From: Janthinobacterium sp. J1-1
GTDB taxonomy: Bacteria; Pseudomonadota; Gammaproteobacteria; Burkholderiales; Burkholderiaceae_D
DNA length: 64,000 bases
Direction of reading: 5' to 3'
Assembly (NCBI RefSeq): GCF_030944405.1
Contig: NZ_CP132339.1
Location: 4,650,001-4,714,000, forward strand
Positions 29,404-41,170 of the stretch are shown in pieces; position 1 is the first letter of the stretch, and each line of letters opens with the position of its first letter. The position numbers and the translations under genes are program-made. The notes below the pieces were generated by a model. It saw only the letters and a program-made list of their open reading frames with translations, was not told where the DNA came from and ran no database searches.

Positions 29404-30180
29404 ATGATTTTGAAGCCAGCCCGCCTGATTCTTGCCTTGGTCGCCGTCACCGCCGCGCCAGCTTTCGCGCAAAACGTCGCCACCGTCAATGGCAAGGCCA
29501 TTCCGGCGTCGCGCGTCGACCAGGTCGTCAAGCAAGTCGTCGCCCAAGGCAAGCAAGCGGATTCGCCGCAACTGCGCGAAGCCATCAAGAAAGACCTGAT
29601 CGGCCGCGAAGTGCTGATCCAGGAAGCCGACAAGCAAGGCTATGGCACCCGTCCCGAAGTCAAGGCCCAGCTCGACAACGCGCGCCAGAGCATCATCATC
29701 AATGCGCTGCTGGCCGACTATGTCAAGAAAAACCCGGTCAAGGACGCTGAAATCAAGGCCGAGTACGACAAGTTCAAGGCGCAAGCCGGCGACAAGGAAT
29801 ACCATGCACGCCACATCCTGGTAGCGACCGAAGCCGAAGCGAAAGACATTATCGCCAAGCTCAAGGGCGGCGCCAAGTTCGAAGAACTGGCCAAGGTTTC
29901 GAAAGACGGCTCCGCAGCCAATGGCGGCGACCTGGACTGGGCCAGCCCGACCTCGTACGTCAAGCCATTCGCCGATGCGATGGTGGCCCTGAAACCAGGC
30001 CAGGTCACGCAAACGCCGGTGCAATCGCAATTCGGCTTCCACGTGATCAAGCTGGAAGAAACCCGTCCGACCAAGCTGCCGGCACTGGAAGAAGTCAAGG
30101 GCCAAGTGGCCGAGTCGCTGCAACAGAAGAAACTCGCCGCTTACCGCGATGAACTGATGAAAAAAGCCAAGGTACAATAA
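29404..30180 (+). CDS. Periplasmic parvulin-type peptidyl-prolyl isomerase, copy 2
   Basis: 258 residues, closely similar to copy 1 along its whole length. Signal peptide ends PAFAQ. The rotamase domain is marked by YHARHILVATEAEAKDIIAK and QFGFHVIKLEE. The N-terminal helical part differs most. AATAGGAATAAAC precedes the ATG. The stop is directly followed by a structured repeat and then an intrinsic terminator. Confidence 0.92.
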   Translation: MILKPARLILALVAVTAAPAFAQNVATVNGKAIPASRVDQVVKQVVAQGKQADSPQLREAIKKDLIGREVLIQEADKQGYGTRPEVKAQLDNARQSIIINALLADYVKKNPVKDAEIKAEYDKFKAQAGDKEYHARHILVATEAEAKDIIAKLKGGAKFEELAKVSKDGSAANGGDLDWASPTSYVKPFADAMVALKPGQVTQTPVQSQFGFHVIKLEETRPTKLPALEEVKGQVAESLQQKKLAAYRDELMKKAKVQ

Positions 30181-30304
30181 AAAACACGCAACCAAACCTA
30201 CTGCGCGTCGGGATAGCTGGCCTGCGATGCTCACCGTACTAAAGTACGGTTGCGCTTCTCGACCACCTCTGCCTTCCGCTCGCTACGGTTTGTTGGTGTT
30301 TTGC
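30181..30304 (+). repeat. Structured 3'-UTR repeat, copy 1
   Basis: About 124 bp starting at the base after the stop codon. The ends pair (AAAACAC-CAAC-AAACC with GGTTTGTTGGTGTTTT, with two one-base bulges) and an inner hairpin ACCGTACT/AGTACGGT lies at 30233-30250. It shares ACCAAACCTACTGCGCGTCG and GCCTGCGATGCTCACCGT with copy 2 (38555-38685, opposite strand). Confidence 0.8.
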
Positions 30305-30312
30305 TCGTTAGT

Positions 30313-30336
30313 AAAAGCGCTCCACGGAGCGCTTTT
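30313..30336 (+). terminator. Intrinsic terminator after the isomerase pair
   Basis: Stem AAAAGCGCTC / GAGCGCTTTT, loop CACG, followed by more T. Confidence 0.9.
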
Positions 30337-30356
30337 TTCTATTGGCCAACAATGTT

Positions 30357-30468
30357 GTCGGGTTACGCTGCGCTAACCCGACCTACAGTTGCGACGCCCT
30401 TACCGGTCGGCTTACGAAACACCGTTTGACGCGTAGGTCGGATTAGGCGCGCAGCGCCGTAATCCGAC
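30357..30468. repeat. Pair of REP-like palindromes, head to head
   Basis: First unit 30357-30382 (arms GTCGGGTTA/TAACCCGAC) with CTAC at 30383-30386; second unit GTAG at 30433-30436 then 30437-30468 (arms GTCGGATTA/TAATCCGAC). Same layout as 6546-6632. The 320-bp gene-free stretch 30181-30500 is thus filled by the structured repeat, terminator and REP pair. Confidence 0.85.
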
Positions 30469-30500
30469 AACACCACCGGCCGCAGCCGACAAATTGGCCA

Positions 30501-30842
30501 TCACGCAAAACTGAACCATGCTCGCGCGATGCGGCCATCGACCACCTCATATGTCGCCACCAGTTCCTGTTCCATCGTGCCCTGGTCGGTGACGCTGGTG
30601 ATGACTTCATGGTCGATCACCAGTTTGCCGCAGGCGATGCGGTTCAACAGGCGCGCCTGCGGGCGGCTGGCGGCAAAGCGGGCTGTAAAGCGTGCGGCGA
30701 TCTGCGCGCTGCCTTCGGCCAGCAGGACGTCCGGATGCTGGAACTGCTGGACGTTGTCGGCATAGATGGCGACCAGCGCGGCGACATCGTGGGCGTTGTA
30801 GGCGTCGAGCTGGGCTTGCACGACGTCGGTAGGTGTGTTCAT
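30501..30842 (-). CDS. NTF2-like (SnoaL-type) protein
   Basis: 113 residues from the ATG with AAAGGAGAGTC upstream. The cone-shaped NTF2 fold is suggested by [31 protein letters not shown] at the N terminus and [18 protein letters not shown] at the end. Such proteins are steroid-isomerase-like, small-molecule binding or of unknown function. It is divergent from the UvrA2-like gene. Confidence 0.85.
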   Translation of the reverse strand: MNTPTDVVQAQLDAYNAHDVAALVAIYADNVQQFQHPDVLLAEGSAQIAARFTARFAASRPQARLLNRIACGKLVIDHEVITSVTDQGTMEQELVATYEVVDGRIARAWFSFA

Positions 30843-30945
30843 GACTCTCCTTTGAAAGAATGGCACTCTATAATGTGCGTGGGGGAACGGACAAGCCCGT
30901 TCTCCACTGCCAGACTGGTCTTTTATAGTGACGAGGCCAGCCTTC

Positions 30946-33468
30946 ATGTCCCGATCGATTTCACCATCCGCACCCCTGCCCGGCCATGTCAGCGTACGCG
31001 GCGCGCGCGAGCACAACCTGAAAAATGTCGACGTCGATATCCCGCGCGATGCGCTGGTGGTGTTTACCGGCGTGTCCGGCTCCGGCAAGTCCTCGCTGGC
31101 GTTCGGCACGCTGTATGCCGAAGCGCAGCGGCGCTACCTGGAGTCCGTTTCGCCGTACGCGCGCCGGCTGTTTCACCAGATGGCGGTGCCGGAAGTGGAC
31201 AGCATCGACGGCCTGCCGCCGGCCGTGGCCCTGCAGCAGCAGCGCGGCGCCCCCACCACGCGCTCGTCGGTGGGCAGCGTCACCACCGTCTCGAACCTGC
31301 TGCGCATGCTCTATTCGCGCGCCGGCGATTATCCCAAGGACCAGCCGCTGCTGTACGCGGAATCGTTTTCGCCCAATACCCCCGAGGGCGCCTGCCCGCA
31401 ATGCCATGGCTTGGGCCGCGTGTATGAAGTCACCGAAGCGTCGATGGTGCCGGACGACACCCTCACCATCCGCGAACGGGCGATCGCCGCCTGGCCCACC
31501 GCCTGGCATGGCCAGAACCTGCGCGACATATTGACCACCCTGGGCCATGACGTCGATACGCCGTGGCGCGAACTGCCGCAAACGCTGCGCGACTGGATCT
31601 TGTTTACCGACGAGCAGCCGGAAGTACCCGTCTATGCGGGCTTGACGCCGAAGGAAACCAGGGCCGCCCTGAAGGCCAAGATGCCGCCCAGCTACATGGG
31701 CACCTTTACGGGCGTGCGCAAATACGTGCTGCAGACCTTTGCCAACAGCCCCAGCGCGCAGATGAAAAAGCGCGTGGCGCAGTTCATGCTGGGCGCCGAC
31801 TGCCCCGTGTGCGACGGCAAGCGCCTGCGCCGGGAATCGCTGTCGGTACAGTTTGCCGGCCTCGATATCGCCGAGATGTCGCGCCTGAGCCTGGCCAAGC
31901 TGGCGGCGCTGTTCGCGCCCTATGTGACGGGCAAGGCAAAGATACGCGACAGCCGCGCCCATCCCGAAAAAGCCATCGTCACCCAGCGCATCGCGCAGGA
32001 CCTGGCGGGCCGCCTGGAGGTGCTGCTGGACCTGGGTCTCGGTTATTTGAGCCTGGACCGCGGCACGCCCACCCTGTCGCCCGGCGAATTGCAGCGCCTG
32101 CGCCTGGCCACCCAGGTGCGCTCGAACTTGTTCGGCGTGGTGTATGTGCTGGACGAACCGTCGGCGGGCCTGCACCCGGCCGATACCGAAGCGCTGCTGC
32201 GCGCGCTGGCGCGCCTGAAGGCCTCGGGCAATTCCCTGTTCGTGGTCGAGCATGACCTGGACGTGGTCAGGCAGGCCGACTGGCTGGTCGACGTGGGGCC
32301 GCAGGCGGGCGAGCACGGCGGCCAGATCCTCTACAGCGGTCCGCCGGCAGGCTTGCGTGACGTCAAGCAATCGCAGACGCGGCGCTATCTGTTTGAGGAA
32401 GGCAAGCCGCAGCAGCGCACCCCGCGCACGCCCGCCGCCTGGCTCGGCGTGGAAGGCGTGACGCGCAACAACCTGCACAGCCTCGATGCGCAGTTTCCGC
32501 TGGGCGTGCTGTGCAGCGTGTCGGGCGTTTCCGGTTCGGGGAAATCAACCCTGGTCAGCCAGGCGCTGGTGGAACTGGTATCGAGCCAGCTGGGCCAGGC
32601 GGTGGTGGCGGAAACAGACGACGACTCGCCACTGGCACCGGCCAGCATGCCCACCGGCGGGCGCATCACGGCTGGCCTGGAACATGTGCGCCGGCTGGTG
32701 ACGGTCGACCAGAAACCGATCGGCCGCACGCCCCGCTCGAACCTGGCCACGTACACCGGGTTGTTCGACCATGTACGCAAGCTGTTTGCGGCCACGCCGG
32801 CGGCAAAGAAACGGCATTTCGACGCGGGCCGTTTTTCGTTTAACGTCAGCAAGGGCCGCTGTGCCACCTGCGAAGGCGAAGGGCAGGTGATGGTTGAGCT
32901 GCTGTTCCTGCCCAGCGTATATGCACCCTGCCCCGTCTGCCATGGCGCGCGCTACAACGCGGAGACATTGCAAGTCGCGTACCGGGAGCAGAATATCGCC
33001 CAGGTGCTGCGGTTGACGGTCGACGATGCGCTGGCGTTTTTCCAGGGCGAAGCGGCCTTGGAGCGGCCTTTGTCCGTGTTGCAGGAGGTGGGACTCGGCT
33101 ATTTGCGGCTGGGCCAGTCGGCCACGGAATTGTCGGGTGGCGAAGCGCAGCGGGTGAAACTGGCAACCGAGCTGCAGCGCGCGCAGCGCGGCGACACGCT
33201 CTATATTCTGGACGAGCCGACCACCGGCCTGCACCCGGCGGATATCGATCGCCTGGTGGCCCAGCTCGACACCCTGGTGGCGGCCGGCAATACGGTGATT
33301 GCCGTCGAACACGATATGCGGATGCTGGCGGCCAGCGACTGGGTGATCGATATCGGCCCGGGCGCCGGCGAAAACGGCGGCCTGGTGGTGGCCAGCGGGC
33401 CGCCAGCGGCGGTGGCGAACACCAGGGGTAGCCGCACGGCGCCGTATCTGCATAAAGCCCTCGCTTGA
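30946..33468 (+). CDS. UvrA-like excinuclease ATPase (UvrA2 class)
   Basis: 840 residues, about 100 fewer than canonical UvrA (about 940), mainly because the UvrB-binding region after the first Walker A is missing. First half: [20 protein letters not shown], zinc module [16 protein letters not shown], and an altered signature [15 protein letters not shown] (canonical LSGGE). Second half: [18 protein letters not shown], zinc module [17 protein letters not shown], canonical [16 protein letters not shown], and [13 protein letters not shown]. UvrA2 proteins are linked to resistance to DNA-binding drugs. The ATG at 30946 has GAGG nine bases upstream; an in-frame GTG at 30928 is an alternative. Confidence 0.9.
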   Translation: MSRSISPSAPLPGHVSVRGAREHNLKNVDVDIPRDALVVFTGVSGSGKSSLAFGTLYAEAQRRYLESVSPYARRLFHQMAVPEVDSIDGLPPAVALQQQRGAPTTRSSVGSVTTVSNLLRMLYSRAGDYPKDQPLLYAESFSPNTPEGACPQCHGLGRVYEVTEASMVPDDTLTIRERAIAAWPTAWHGQNLRDILTTLGHDVDTPWRELPQTLRDWILFTDEQPEVPVYAGLTPKETRAALKAKMPPSYMGTFTGVRKYVLQTFANSPSAQMKKRVAQFMLGADCPVCDGKRLRRESLSVQFAGLDIAEMSRLSLAKLAALFAPYVTGKAKIRDSRAHPEKAIVTQRIAQDLAGRLEVLLDLGLGYLSLDRGTPTLSPGELQRLRLATQVRSNLFGVVYVLDEPSAGLHPADTEALLRALARLKASGNSLFVVEHDLDVVRQADWLVDVGPQAGEHGGQILYSGPPAGLRDVKQSQTRRYLFEEGKPQQRTPRTPAAWLGVEGVTRNNLHSLDAQFPLGVLCSVSGVSGSGKSTLVSQALVELVSSQLGQAVVAETDDDSPLAPASMPTGGRITAGLEHVRRLVTVDQKPIGRTPRSNLATYTGLFDHVRKLFAATPAAKKRHFDAGRFSFNVSKGRCATCEGEGQVMVELLFLPSVYAPCPVCHGARYNAETLQVAYREQNIAQVLRLTVDDALAFFQGEAALERPLSVLQEVGLGYLRLGQSATELSGGEAQRVKLATELQRAQRGDTLYILDEPTTGLHPADIDRLVAQLDTLVAAGNTVIAVEHDMRMLAASDWVIDIGPGAGENGGLVVASGPPAAVANTRGSRTAPYLHKALA

Positions 33469-33580
33469 GCGGAACACTGCCGACGGGGATTTGCTGGGAT
33501 AATGTCAACTTGAAATCACAAAACATGCCGGCGTATTTTGCGCGGCATCAACAAATACCAGGGTAACAGGAGCAAACATC

Positions 33581-34468
33581 ATGAAATGGGAAGGCAACCG
33601 CGAAAGCGACAATGTGGAGGATCGCCGTGGCGAAGGGGGTGGTGGCGGTGGCGGCGGCTTTGGTTTCGGCGGGCGCTCGATCGGCATCGGCACCATCGTC
33701 ATCGCGCTGGTCGGCGGCTGGGTACTGGGCGTCAATCCGATGACCATCCTCAGCATGCTCAGTGGCGGCGGCGGCCAGGTCACTACCCAGCAAAGCCAGG
33801 CGCCGGCACAACAGCCGCCGGTGGACGACGAGATGGCGCGTTTCGTGAAAACCGTGCTGGCCGATACGGAAGACACCTGGACCACCCTGTTCAAGGCCGA
33901 AGGCGGCAGCTATGTGCGGCCCAAGCTGGTGCTGTTTTCAGGCAGCACGCCGACCGCCTGCGGTACCGGCCAGAGCGCTACCGGCCCCTTCTATTGCCCC
34001 GGCGACCAGAAGGTTTATCTGGACCTGGACTTCTTCCAGCTGATGCAGCAGCGCTTCAAGGTGTCCGGCGAATTTGCCCAGGCGTATGTGATCGCGCATG
34101 AGGTGGGCCACCACGTGCAGAACCTGCTGGGCCTGTCGGAAAAAGTCGACAATGCGCGCCGCACCGCCACCGAGCGCCAGGCCAACGCCATGTCGGTGCG
34201 CCTGGAACTGCAGGCCGACTGCTTTGCCGGCGTATGGGCCTATCATGCGAATGCCGAGCGCAAGATCCTGGAACAGGGCGACGTGGAAGCGGCCCTGAAG
34301 GCGGCCACGGCGATCGGCGACGACGCGCTGCAACGCCAGGCGCAAGGCCATGTGGTGCCGGACTCGTTTACCCACGGCACCTCGGAACAGCGCGTGCGCT
34401 GGTTTACCAAAGGCATCGAGTCGGGCCGGATTTCACAGTGCAACACGTTTGAAGCGAAGCAGCTGTAA
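33581..34468 (+). CDS. ypfJ: YpfJ-type neutral zinc metallopeptidase
   Basis: 295 residues. Cytoplasmic start MKWEGNRESDNVEDRRGEGG with a Gly tract, one membrane segment (about 40-60, IGIGTIVIALVGGWVLG), then a Ser/Gln-rich linker. The protease domain has the zinc motif AHEVGHHVQ (about residues 171-179), VDNARRTATERQANAMSVRLELQADC with the third ligand region, and FTHGTSEQRVRWFTKG near the end. The substrate is unknown. It converges with the TIGR03118-type gene over a hairpin. Confidence 0.93.
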   Translation: MKWEGNRESDNVEDRRGEGGGGGGGGFGFGGRSIGIGTIVIALVGGWVLGVNPMTILSMLSGGGGQVTTQQSQAPAQQPPVDDEMARFVKTVLADTEDTWTTLFKAEGGSYVRPKLVLFSGSTPTACGTGQSATGPFYCPGDQKVYLDLDFFQLMQQRFKVSGEFAQAYVIAHEVGHHVQNLLGLSEKVDNARRTATERQANAMSVRLELQADCFAGVWAYHANAERKILEQGDVEAALKAATAIGDDALQRQAQGHVVPDSFTHGTSEQRVRWFTKGIESGRISQCNTFEAKQL

Positions 34469-34510
34469 AAAACCTGCCTGCCCACGCAGCCGCGGTGGCC
34501 GCGTGGGCAG
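34467..34510 (-). terminator. Intrinsic terminator for the leftward gene
   Basis: Stem CTGCCCACGC (34478-34487) / GCGTGGGCAG (34501-34510), followed on the minus strand by a T6 run (34467-34472) that overlaps the end of the convergent ypfJ gene. Confidence 0.7.
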
Positions 34511-34516
34511 AACGCT

Positions 34517-35596
34517 TTATTTCAGGTCGATGCGTCCGTACTGCCCATGCGCTTCATCGCCGGGTCCCGCCGTATAGAACAGCGTGGTGAGCGGCTGGCT
34601 GTTCAGGCCGTTACCGAAGGCGATTCCCCACAAGCCATCGACCACCAGCACCGTGCCGTCCGCCTGGCCCAACGTGCCGACCGTGGCGCCGGTGGCGGGA
34701 TCATAGACATTGATCTTGCCATCGCCAAAGTTGGCGACCAGCAGTTTGCCGCTGGCATCGCCGAAGCCGGCCGGCGCCCGCGCCATGCCCCATGGCGCAT
34801 TCAGCGCGCCGCCGCTGACCAGCCGCCTGACGAGCGTGCCGCCGAGATCATATACATTGATGTAGCCTTTTCCGGCACCCGCCTCTTCGTCGTCGCCGGA
34901 AGCCTCCCGCCGGGCATACGACACATACAGGCGCTCGCCGATGGCCTGGATGCCGAACGGCGCATAGCCGGCCGGCATGCCGGGGTCGCTGAACGAGCCC
35001 GCCAGGGTAACCTTGGCAAACGTGGCGTTGAAAACGTCGACGCGGCTATTGTGGAAATCGGCCGCGTACAGATAGTTGGCGCCCGCGTAGCTGCCGATCG
35101 TCAGGCCCTTGTAGACACTGCCGCCGGCGCTGCCATCGTACGCCACCAGCGCGGTCACCGGACTGACCGAGGGCGACCAGGCTGAAATGGCGCCGTTTTC
35201 ACCGGCAAAGATAAAGGGACTGGCCGCAGTGATCCCATTCTGGCTGATCTTGAAATCCTGCGTGCCGTTGAACACGATGCCGGTCGGCCCGTCTGGCGTG
35301 GCGACCACCAGTGATTGCGGCACGCCGTTGCCGTCATACAGGGTGGATTTTGCCGCATGGTTGGCCGCCACCCACACGAAGCCCCTGGGATTGAAGGCCA
35401 GTCCCCAGGCATTGAGCAGATTCGGGTCGGTATGCGCGGCAGGAATGGCGGCCGCATCGGAGACCAGGCTGGTGCTGGCATAAGCAGGGATGACGGGCGG
35501 CTGGTGATGATGGCGGCCGCCGCAGGAAAACAGGGTCACGGCTGATATTGCCGCGAGACTGGCGCAGATAAGCTGTCTGATGTGACGCGTGTTCAT
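34517..35596 (-). CDS. TIGR03118-family lipoprotein
   Basis: 359 residues. N-terminal MNTRHIRQLICASLAAISAV leads to a lipobox ending FSC, so it is probably a lipoprotein. The body is a beta-propeller-like repeat protein: HTDPNLLNAWGLAFNPRGFVWVAANHAAKS and DFHNSRVDVFNATF are features of the TIGR03118 family, whose function is unknown. HHHQPP after the lipobox might bind metal. AAAGGGGACACC precedes the ATG. Confidence 0.82.
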   Translation of the reverse strand: MNTRHIRQLICASLAAISAVTLFSCGGRHHHQPPVIPAYASTSLVSDAAAIPAAHTDPNLLNAWGLAFNPRGFVWVAANHAAKSTLYDGNGVPQSLVVATPDGPTGIVFNGTQDFKISQNGITAASPFIFAGENGAISAWSPSVSPVTALVAYDGSAGGSVYKGLTIGSYAGANYLYAADFHNSRVDVFNATFAKVTLAGSFSDPGMPAGYAPFGIQAIGERLYVSYARREASGDDEEAGAGKGYINVYDLGGTLVRRLVSGGALNAPWGMARAPAGFGDASGKLLVANFGDGKINVYDPATGATVGTLGQADGTVLVVDGLWGIAFGNGLNSQPLTTLFYTAGPGDEAHGQYGRIDLK

Positions 35597-35705
35597 GGTG
35601 TCCCCTTTCGTCGTGCCCATGACTATGCTGCGACTGTTCATGGCCACTTGTGAGGCAGCGCAAACGAACACGCGAAATCGGCTCGGGCGGCGCTCTTGAA
35701 AAGCG

Positions 35706-36482
35706 TCAGGGGACGGTGACGTCGAAGCGCCTGCCGAGGCGCTTCAGTTCACCGCTGTCGATCAGGACATTGAATTCCTGGTCGAACTGCAGGCGCAGGC
35801 GGTCGAATTCGGGCGAGCGGGGAAAGGCAAAGTAGCCGTTCTGCGTTTCCAGCACGCGCGGCAGTATCCTGACCTGCCGCTCCATGCTCAGGCGGGTCAC
35901 CACGGGTTCGGTGTTGCGCCGGTTGGTGACAAACAGGTCGACGTGGTTGTGCACCAGCATCTTCAAGCCATTTTCCACGTTATTGGCGACGCTGACCTGC
36001 AAGCCGGGCCGCGCCCGTTCCAGCTCAAAGCCATAGGCCCATCCATTGAGCATCACGAGGCGGCGGTTTTTCAAGGTCGCATAGTTGCCGTCCCAGCTGA
36101 AGCCGGCGTCCTGGCGCGTATAAAAGACGATCTGGTCCTGGTAAAAGGGCTTCTCGGAAAAGGCCATGCTGGAAAACCGCTCGGGCGCCTTGTAGGGACC
36201 GATCAGGATGTCGGCCTGGCCCTGGGCCAGCATGGCTTGCGCACGCGCCCACGGCACCATGCGAAAGCGCACCGTATTGCCGGTGCGCGCCGCCAGGATG
36301 CGCACCAGTTCGGCGCCCAGCCCCTGGTATTCGCCACTGCTCTGGTATTCGAACACGCGTTCGAACTGCGCGCCCACGGCCAGCAGTTCACGTGCTTGCG
36401 CCTGCATTGGCGCGAACAGGACCGGCCACAGGGCCAGTCCGAGCAGGAGCCGGCGCCAGCGGCGCTGCCCTGCCCCGTTCAT
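35706..36482 (-). CDS. Periplasmic solute-binding protein (SBP_bac_3 type)
   Basis: 258 residues with a signal peptide ending MQAQA at about residue 29. Fold features are GLGAELVRILAARTGNTVRFRMVPWARAQAMLAQGQADI (split at about 55-95) and a late FDQEFNVLIDSGELKRL, as in amino-acid-type binding proteins. No permease or ATPase lies nearby, so it may be an orphan sensor/binding protein as often seen in betaproteobacteria. Its start overlaps the nadC stop by one base, so it is probably read from the nadA-nadC promoter, although a NAD role is not implied. Confidence 0.85.
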   Translation of the reverse strand: MNGAGQRRWRRLLLGLALWPVLFAPMQAQARELLAVGAQFERVFEYQSSGEYQGLGAELVRILAARTGNTVRFRMVPWARAQAMLAQGQADILIGPYKAPERFSSMAFSEKPFYQDQIVFYTRQDAGFSWDGNYATLKNRRLVMLNGWAYGFELERARPGLQVSVANNVENGLKMLVHNHVDLFVTNRRNTEPVVTRLSMERQVRILPRVLETQNGYFAFPRSPEFDRLRLQFDQEFNVLIDSGELKRLGRRFDVTVP

Positions 36483-37348
36483 CAGCCGACGATGCGCAAG
36501 GAGTAATCGGTGGCCCGTACATCCTTGGTCAGGCTGCCGATCGAAATGCGGTCCACGCCGGTTTCGGCGATCGCGCGCACGGTGTCGAAGTTGATGCCGC
36601 CCGACGCTTCGAGCAGCGCGCGGCCGTTGGTGACGGCCACCGCCTCGCGCATCATGTCGTTGCTGAAGTTATCCAGCAGTACCGACACGGCGCCGGCGTC
36701 CAGCGCTTCCTGCAACTGGGCCAGGGTTTCGACTTCGATCTGTACCGGCACGCCGGCGTCCAGCGTGCGCGCATTGTCCAGCGCCTGGCGTATGCCGCCG
36801 GCGGCCGCGATATGGTTTTCCTTGATCAGGATGCCGTCGTACAGGGCCAGACGCTGGTTCTGGCCGCCACCCACGCGCACCGCGTATTTTTGCGCCAGGC
36901 GCAGGCCCGGCAAGGTCTTGCGCGTGTCCAGGATGGCGGCTTTAGTGCCGGCGATCACGTCCACGTACTGGCGCGTGACCGTCGCCACGGCCGACAGCAG
37001 TTGCAGGAAGTTCAGCGCGCTGCGTTCGGCCGTCAGCAGGGCGCGCGCCGGCGCCTCGATGGTGCAGACCACGCTGTCGGCCGCCATCAGGTCGCCTTCG
37101 GCGTAATGCCAGTCGATCCGGATGCCGCGGTCGAGGCTGTTCATGACGCCTTCGAACCATGGTGCACCGCACAGCACGGCCGCTTCGCGCACGATCACGC
37201 GTGCCGTGACGATCTCGTCGGGCGGCACCAGTTCACCCGTCAGGTCGCACTGGCCCACGTCTTCCAGCAAGGCGGCCAGCAAATTGGCTTCAAAGGCGCG
37301 CGCCAGGGCGGCGTCAAACGGGGCAAAAACATTGACGAGAGTACTCAT
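36482..37348 (-). CDS. nadC: Nicotinate-nucleotide pyrophosphorylase (carboxylating)
   Basis: 288 residues. Converts quinolinate and PRPP to nicotinate mononucleotide, the third step of de novo NAD synthesis. Features: [18 protein letters not shown] at the N terminus, [20 protein letters not shown], the [21 protein letters not shown] stretch, and [22 protein letters not shown]. The ATG overlaps the nadA stop (ATGA), giving translational coupling. Confidence 0.96.
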   Translation of the reverse strand: MSTLVNVFAPFDAALARAFEANLLAALLEDVGQCDLTGELVPPDEIVTARVIVREAAVLCGAPWFEGVMNSLDRGIRIDWHYAEGDLMAADSVVCTIEAPARALLTAERSALNFLQLLSAVATVTRQYVDVIAGTKAAILDTRKTLPGLRLAQKYAVRVGGGQNQRLALYDGILIKENHIAAAGGIRQALDNARTLDAGVPVQIEVETLAQLQEALDAGAVSVLLDNFSNDMMREAVAVTNGRALLEASGGINFDTVRAIAETGVDRISIGSLTKDVRATDYSLRIVG

Positions 37349-38478
37349 GCGGGACCAATTCCTTGAAACAGTTGAGCTTCCTTGGCCAGGTCGGAACCTG
37401 GCTGGACGCCGGCCTTTTTGGCGGCGGCAAAGTCGAGCATGCGCTTGATCGAGCGCACCGCCAATTGACCTATTGCCGGGTCGACATGAATTTCGTTCTG
37501 CATGTTTTCCAAGGTCTCGGCCAGGTTGCGCAGGCCGTTCATCGCCATCCACGGGCAATGCGCGCAACTCTTGCAGGTGGCGCTGTTGCCGGCCGTGGGC
37601 GCTTCGATAAAGCGCTTGCCAGGCGCGGCGGCGCGCATCTTGTGCAAAATCCCGTTGTCGGTGGCGACAATAAAGGTGTCGCTGTCCATGGTCTGCGCGG
37701 CGGCAATCATTTGCGAGGTCGAGCCCACCATGTCGGCCAGCGCCACCACATTGGCCGGCGACTCCGGATGTACCAGCACCTTGGCCTGCGGATACTCTTC
37801 CTTCAACAAGTCGAGTTCGATGCCCTTGAATTCGTCGTGCACCAGGCAGGAGCCCTGCCACAGCAGCATGTCGGCGCCGGTTTCTTTCTGGATATATGAA
37901 CCCAGGTGCTTGTCGGGCGCCCACAGGATTTTCTTGCCCTGCGCATGCAGGTGGGCGACGATGTCGAGGCCGATAGAGGACGTCACCATCCAGTCGGCGC
38001 GCGCTTTCACGGCCGCGCTGGTGTTGGCATACACCACCACCGTGCGGTCGGGATGCTGGTCGCAAAACGCGGTGAATTCATCAACCGGGCAACCGAGGTC
38101 GAGCGAGCAGGTGGCGTCCAGGTCGGGCATCAGCACGGTTTTTTCCGGGCTGAGGATCTTCGCCGTTTCGCCCATGAAGCGCACGCCGGCCACCACCAGG
38201 GTCTGGGCCGGATGGTCGCGCCCGAAGCGCGCCATTTCCAGCGAATCGGAGACGCAGCCGCCGGTCGCTTCGGCCAGGTCCTGCAGGTCGGCGTCGACAT
38301 AATAGTGCGCGACCAGCACGGCTTCGCGCTCGACCAGCAGGCGCTTGATGCGCGCGATCAGTTCGGTTTTTTCGGAGGGGGAAGGCGTGGCTGGCGTACG
38401 CGCCCAGGCGTGGGCGGTACAGCTGGCGCCGTCTTGCGGATGTTCGTACTCGACGGATTTGATGGCTAGAGTTTGCAT
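37345..38478 (-). CDS. nadA: Quinolinate synthase A
   Basis: 377 residues. Condenses iminoaspartate with dihydroxyacetone phosphate to quinolinate, using a [4Fe-4S] cluster. Conserved cysteines lie in [26 protein letters not shown] and [32 protein letters not shown] and [18 protein letters not shown] are signatures. The start [13 protein letters not shown] fits betaproteobacterial homologues. nadB is not in the window. nadA, nadC and the binding protein form one leftward operon. Confidence 0.96.
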   Translation of the reverse strand: MQTLAIKSVEYEHPQDGASCTAHAWARTPATPSPSEKTELIARIKRLLVEREAVLVAHYYVDADLQDLAEATGGCVSDSLEMARFGRDHPAQTLVVAGVRFMGETAKILSPEKTVLMPDLDATCSLDLGCPVDEFTAFCDQHPDRTVVVYANTSAAVKARADWMVTSSIGLDIVAHLHAQGKKILWAPDKHLGSYIQKETGADMLLWQGSCLVHDEFKGIELDLLKEEYPQAKVLVHPESPANVVALADMVGSTSQMIAAAQTMDSDTFIVATDNGILHKMRAAAPGKRFIEAPTAGNSATCKSCAHCPWMAMNGLRNLAETLENMQNEIHVDPAIGQLAVRSIKRMLDFAAAKKAGVQPGSDLAKEAQLFQGIGPA

Positions 38479-38554
38479 GGCTGTGTCAAACAAAAACGGG
38501 ATAGTGGATGAGATGACCGCAACACGGCGGTTCGGCTTGAAAAAGGCACACCAC

Positions 38555-38683
38555 CGGCTTTTCAAACACCTGACAAAACCGTAGCGAGCGGCAGTGAGTT
38601 GCGGCTAAGAAGCGCAGCCGTGCTATAGCACGGTGAGCATCGCAGGCCGCAAATCGCGACGCGCAGTAGGTTTGGTCAGGTGT

Positions 38684-38685
<2 letters not shown>
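38555..38685 (-). repeat. Structured 3'-UTR repeat, copy 2
   Basis: Read on the minus strand, it begins at the stop codon of the ABC-F gene. Ends pair as AAACACCTGACCAAACC with GGTTTTGTCAGGTGTTT (16 of 17). A second stem TTGCGGC/GCCGCAA and an inner palindrome CCGTGCTATAGCACGG follow. About 75 of 120 positions match copy 1 and stem changes are compensated. It fills the 205-bp gap between the ABC-F stop and the nadA start. Confidence 0.8.
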
Positions 38686-40282
<1,597 letters not shown>

Positions 40283-40484
40283 GTGGTATCGGGTCTTTAT
40301 CCAGTGAAAACGGGGTGTTGAATACTTTTCCACCATTATACAGCAGCTACTGGCAGCTACTGCAAAGGCGCATGGAAACAAGGACTTAGCTGATACATGA
40401 AAGGGCATGGCAGGGTCGTAGTTACCAGAACAGCAATAATGTGCGAGAATGGGACGCATTTGCAACTACTTATAGGGAGATCTT

Positions 40485-41147
40485 GTGCTGACAGCATCAA
40501 TGATGGCCCTCGCCGCCGCAGTATTTGTCGGCACGCCGGAAGAAATCGAAAAAAAGAGCCAGGAAACGCGTGCCAGGGCCACGCAAGAAGCGCGAGTGCG
40601 GCAGGAAGACAACATCGCCAGGGCCTCGCATCCCGATGCGCCTGGCGTGCTTGCCAGGGATGGCAACGTGCCGCTGACAACACTGCGCCACCGCTGGGCG
40701 CTGGGGCAGGCGCAAGCCGGCAAGATGCAGCTTGCCACCAGCATCGATCCTGCCGTGCTGGAAACGATGGCCGCCAGCGTCGGCTGCGTGGCGGACGGCA
40801 AGGTACAGCCTGCCGGTTTTGCCCGCGACCAGGCCCGGCCCAAGGTGCTGTCGGGCGCCACCCTGCTGGCCACCTGTCCGGGCGAGGCCTATCTGTTTAT
40901 CCAGGCCATGCCGATTACCGGCAGCAAGGGCAGCGGCGACGTGGTGTTTCCCGATCTGTACACCCTGCGCGTGGCAGGCAGGCCCGCGCTCAGGTACTAC
41001 TTCAAGGACGGCAGCGGGCGGCAGAAGGACGCGCTGTTCATCCTCGACGGCCAGGACCATTACACCCTGGAATACTGGTCGCAGGGCGACCGTGAACAAA
41101 AAGCCATGACAGGCGTGCGGCGGCTCGATACACTGGCGATGCCGTAA
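40485..41147 (+). CDS. Hypothetical protein
   Basis: 220 residues from a GTG start with AGGGAG upstream. The N terminus is weakly hydrophobic (MLTASMMALAAAVFVG), perhaps an export signal, followed by a charged helix (EEIEKKSQETRARATQEAR). The rest looks like a small beta-rich domain with two cysteines (VGCVADGK, LLATCPGEAY). I do not recognise the family. It is followed 23 bp later by a DUF2939 gene and the two may be co-transcribed. Confidence 0.7.
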   Translation: MLTASMMALAAAVFVGTPEEIEKKSQETRARATQEARVRQEDNIARASHPDAPGVLARDGNVPLTTLRHRWALGQAQAGKMQLATSIDPAVLETMAASVGCVADGKVQPAGFARDQARPKVLSGATLLATCPGEAYLFIQAMPITGSKGSGDVVFPDLYTLRVAGRPALRYYFKDGSGRQKDALFILDGQDHYTLEYWSQGDREQKAMTGVRRLDTLAMP

Positions 41148-41170
41148 CCTTCTACCTGGACAGACATCCC

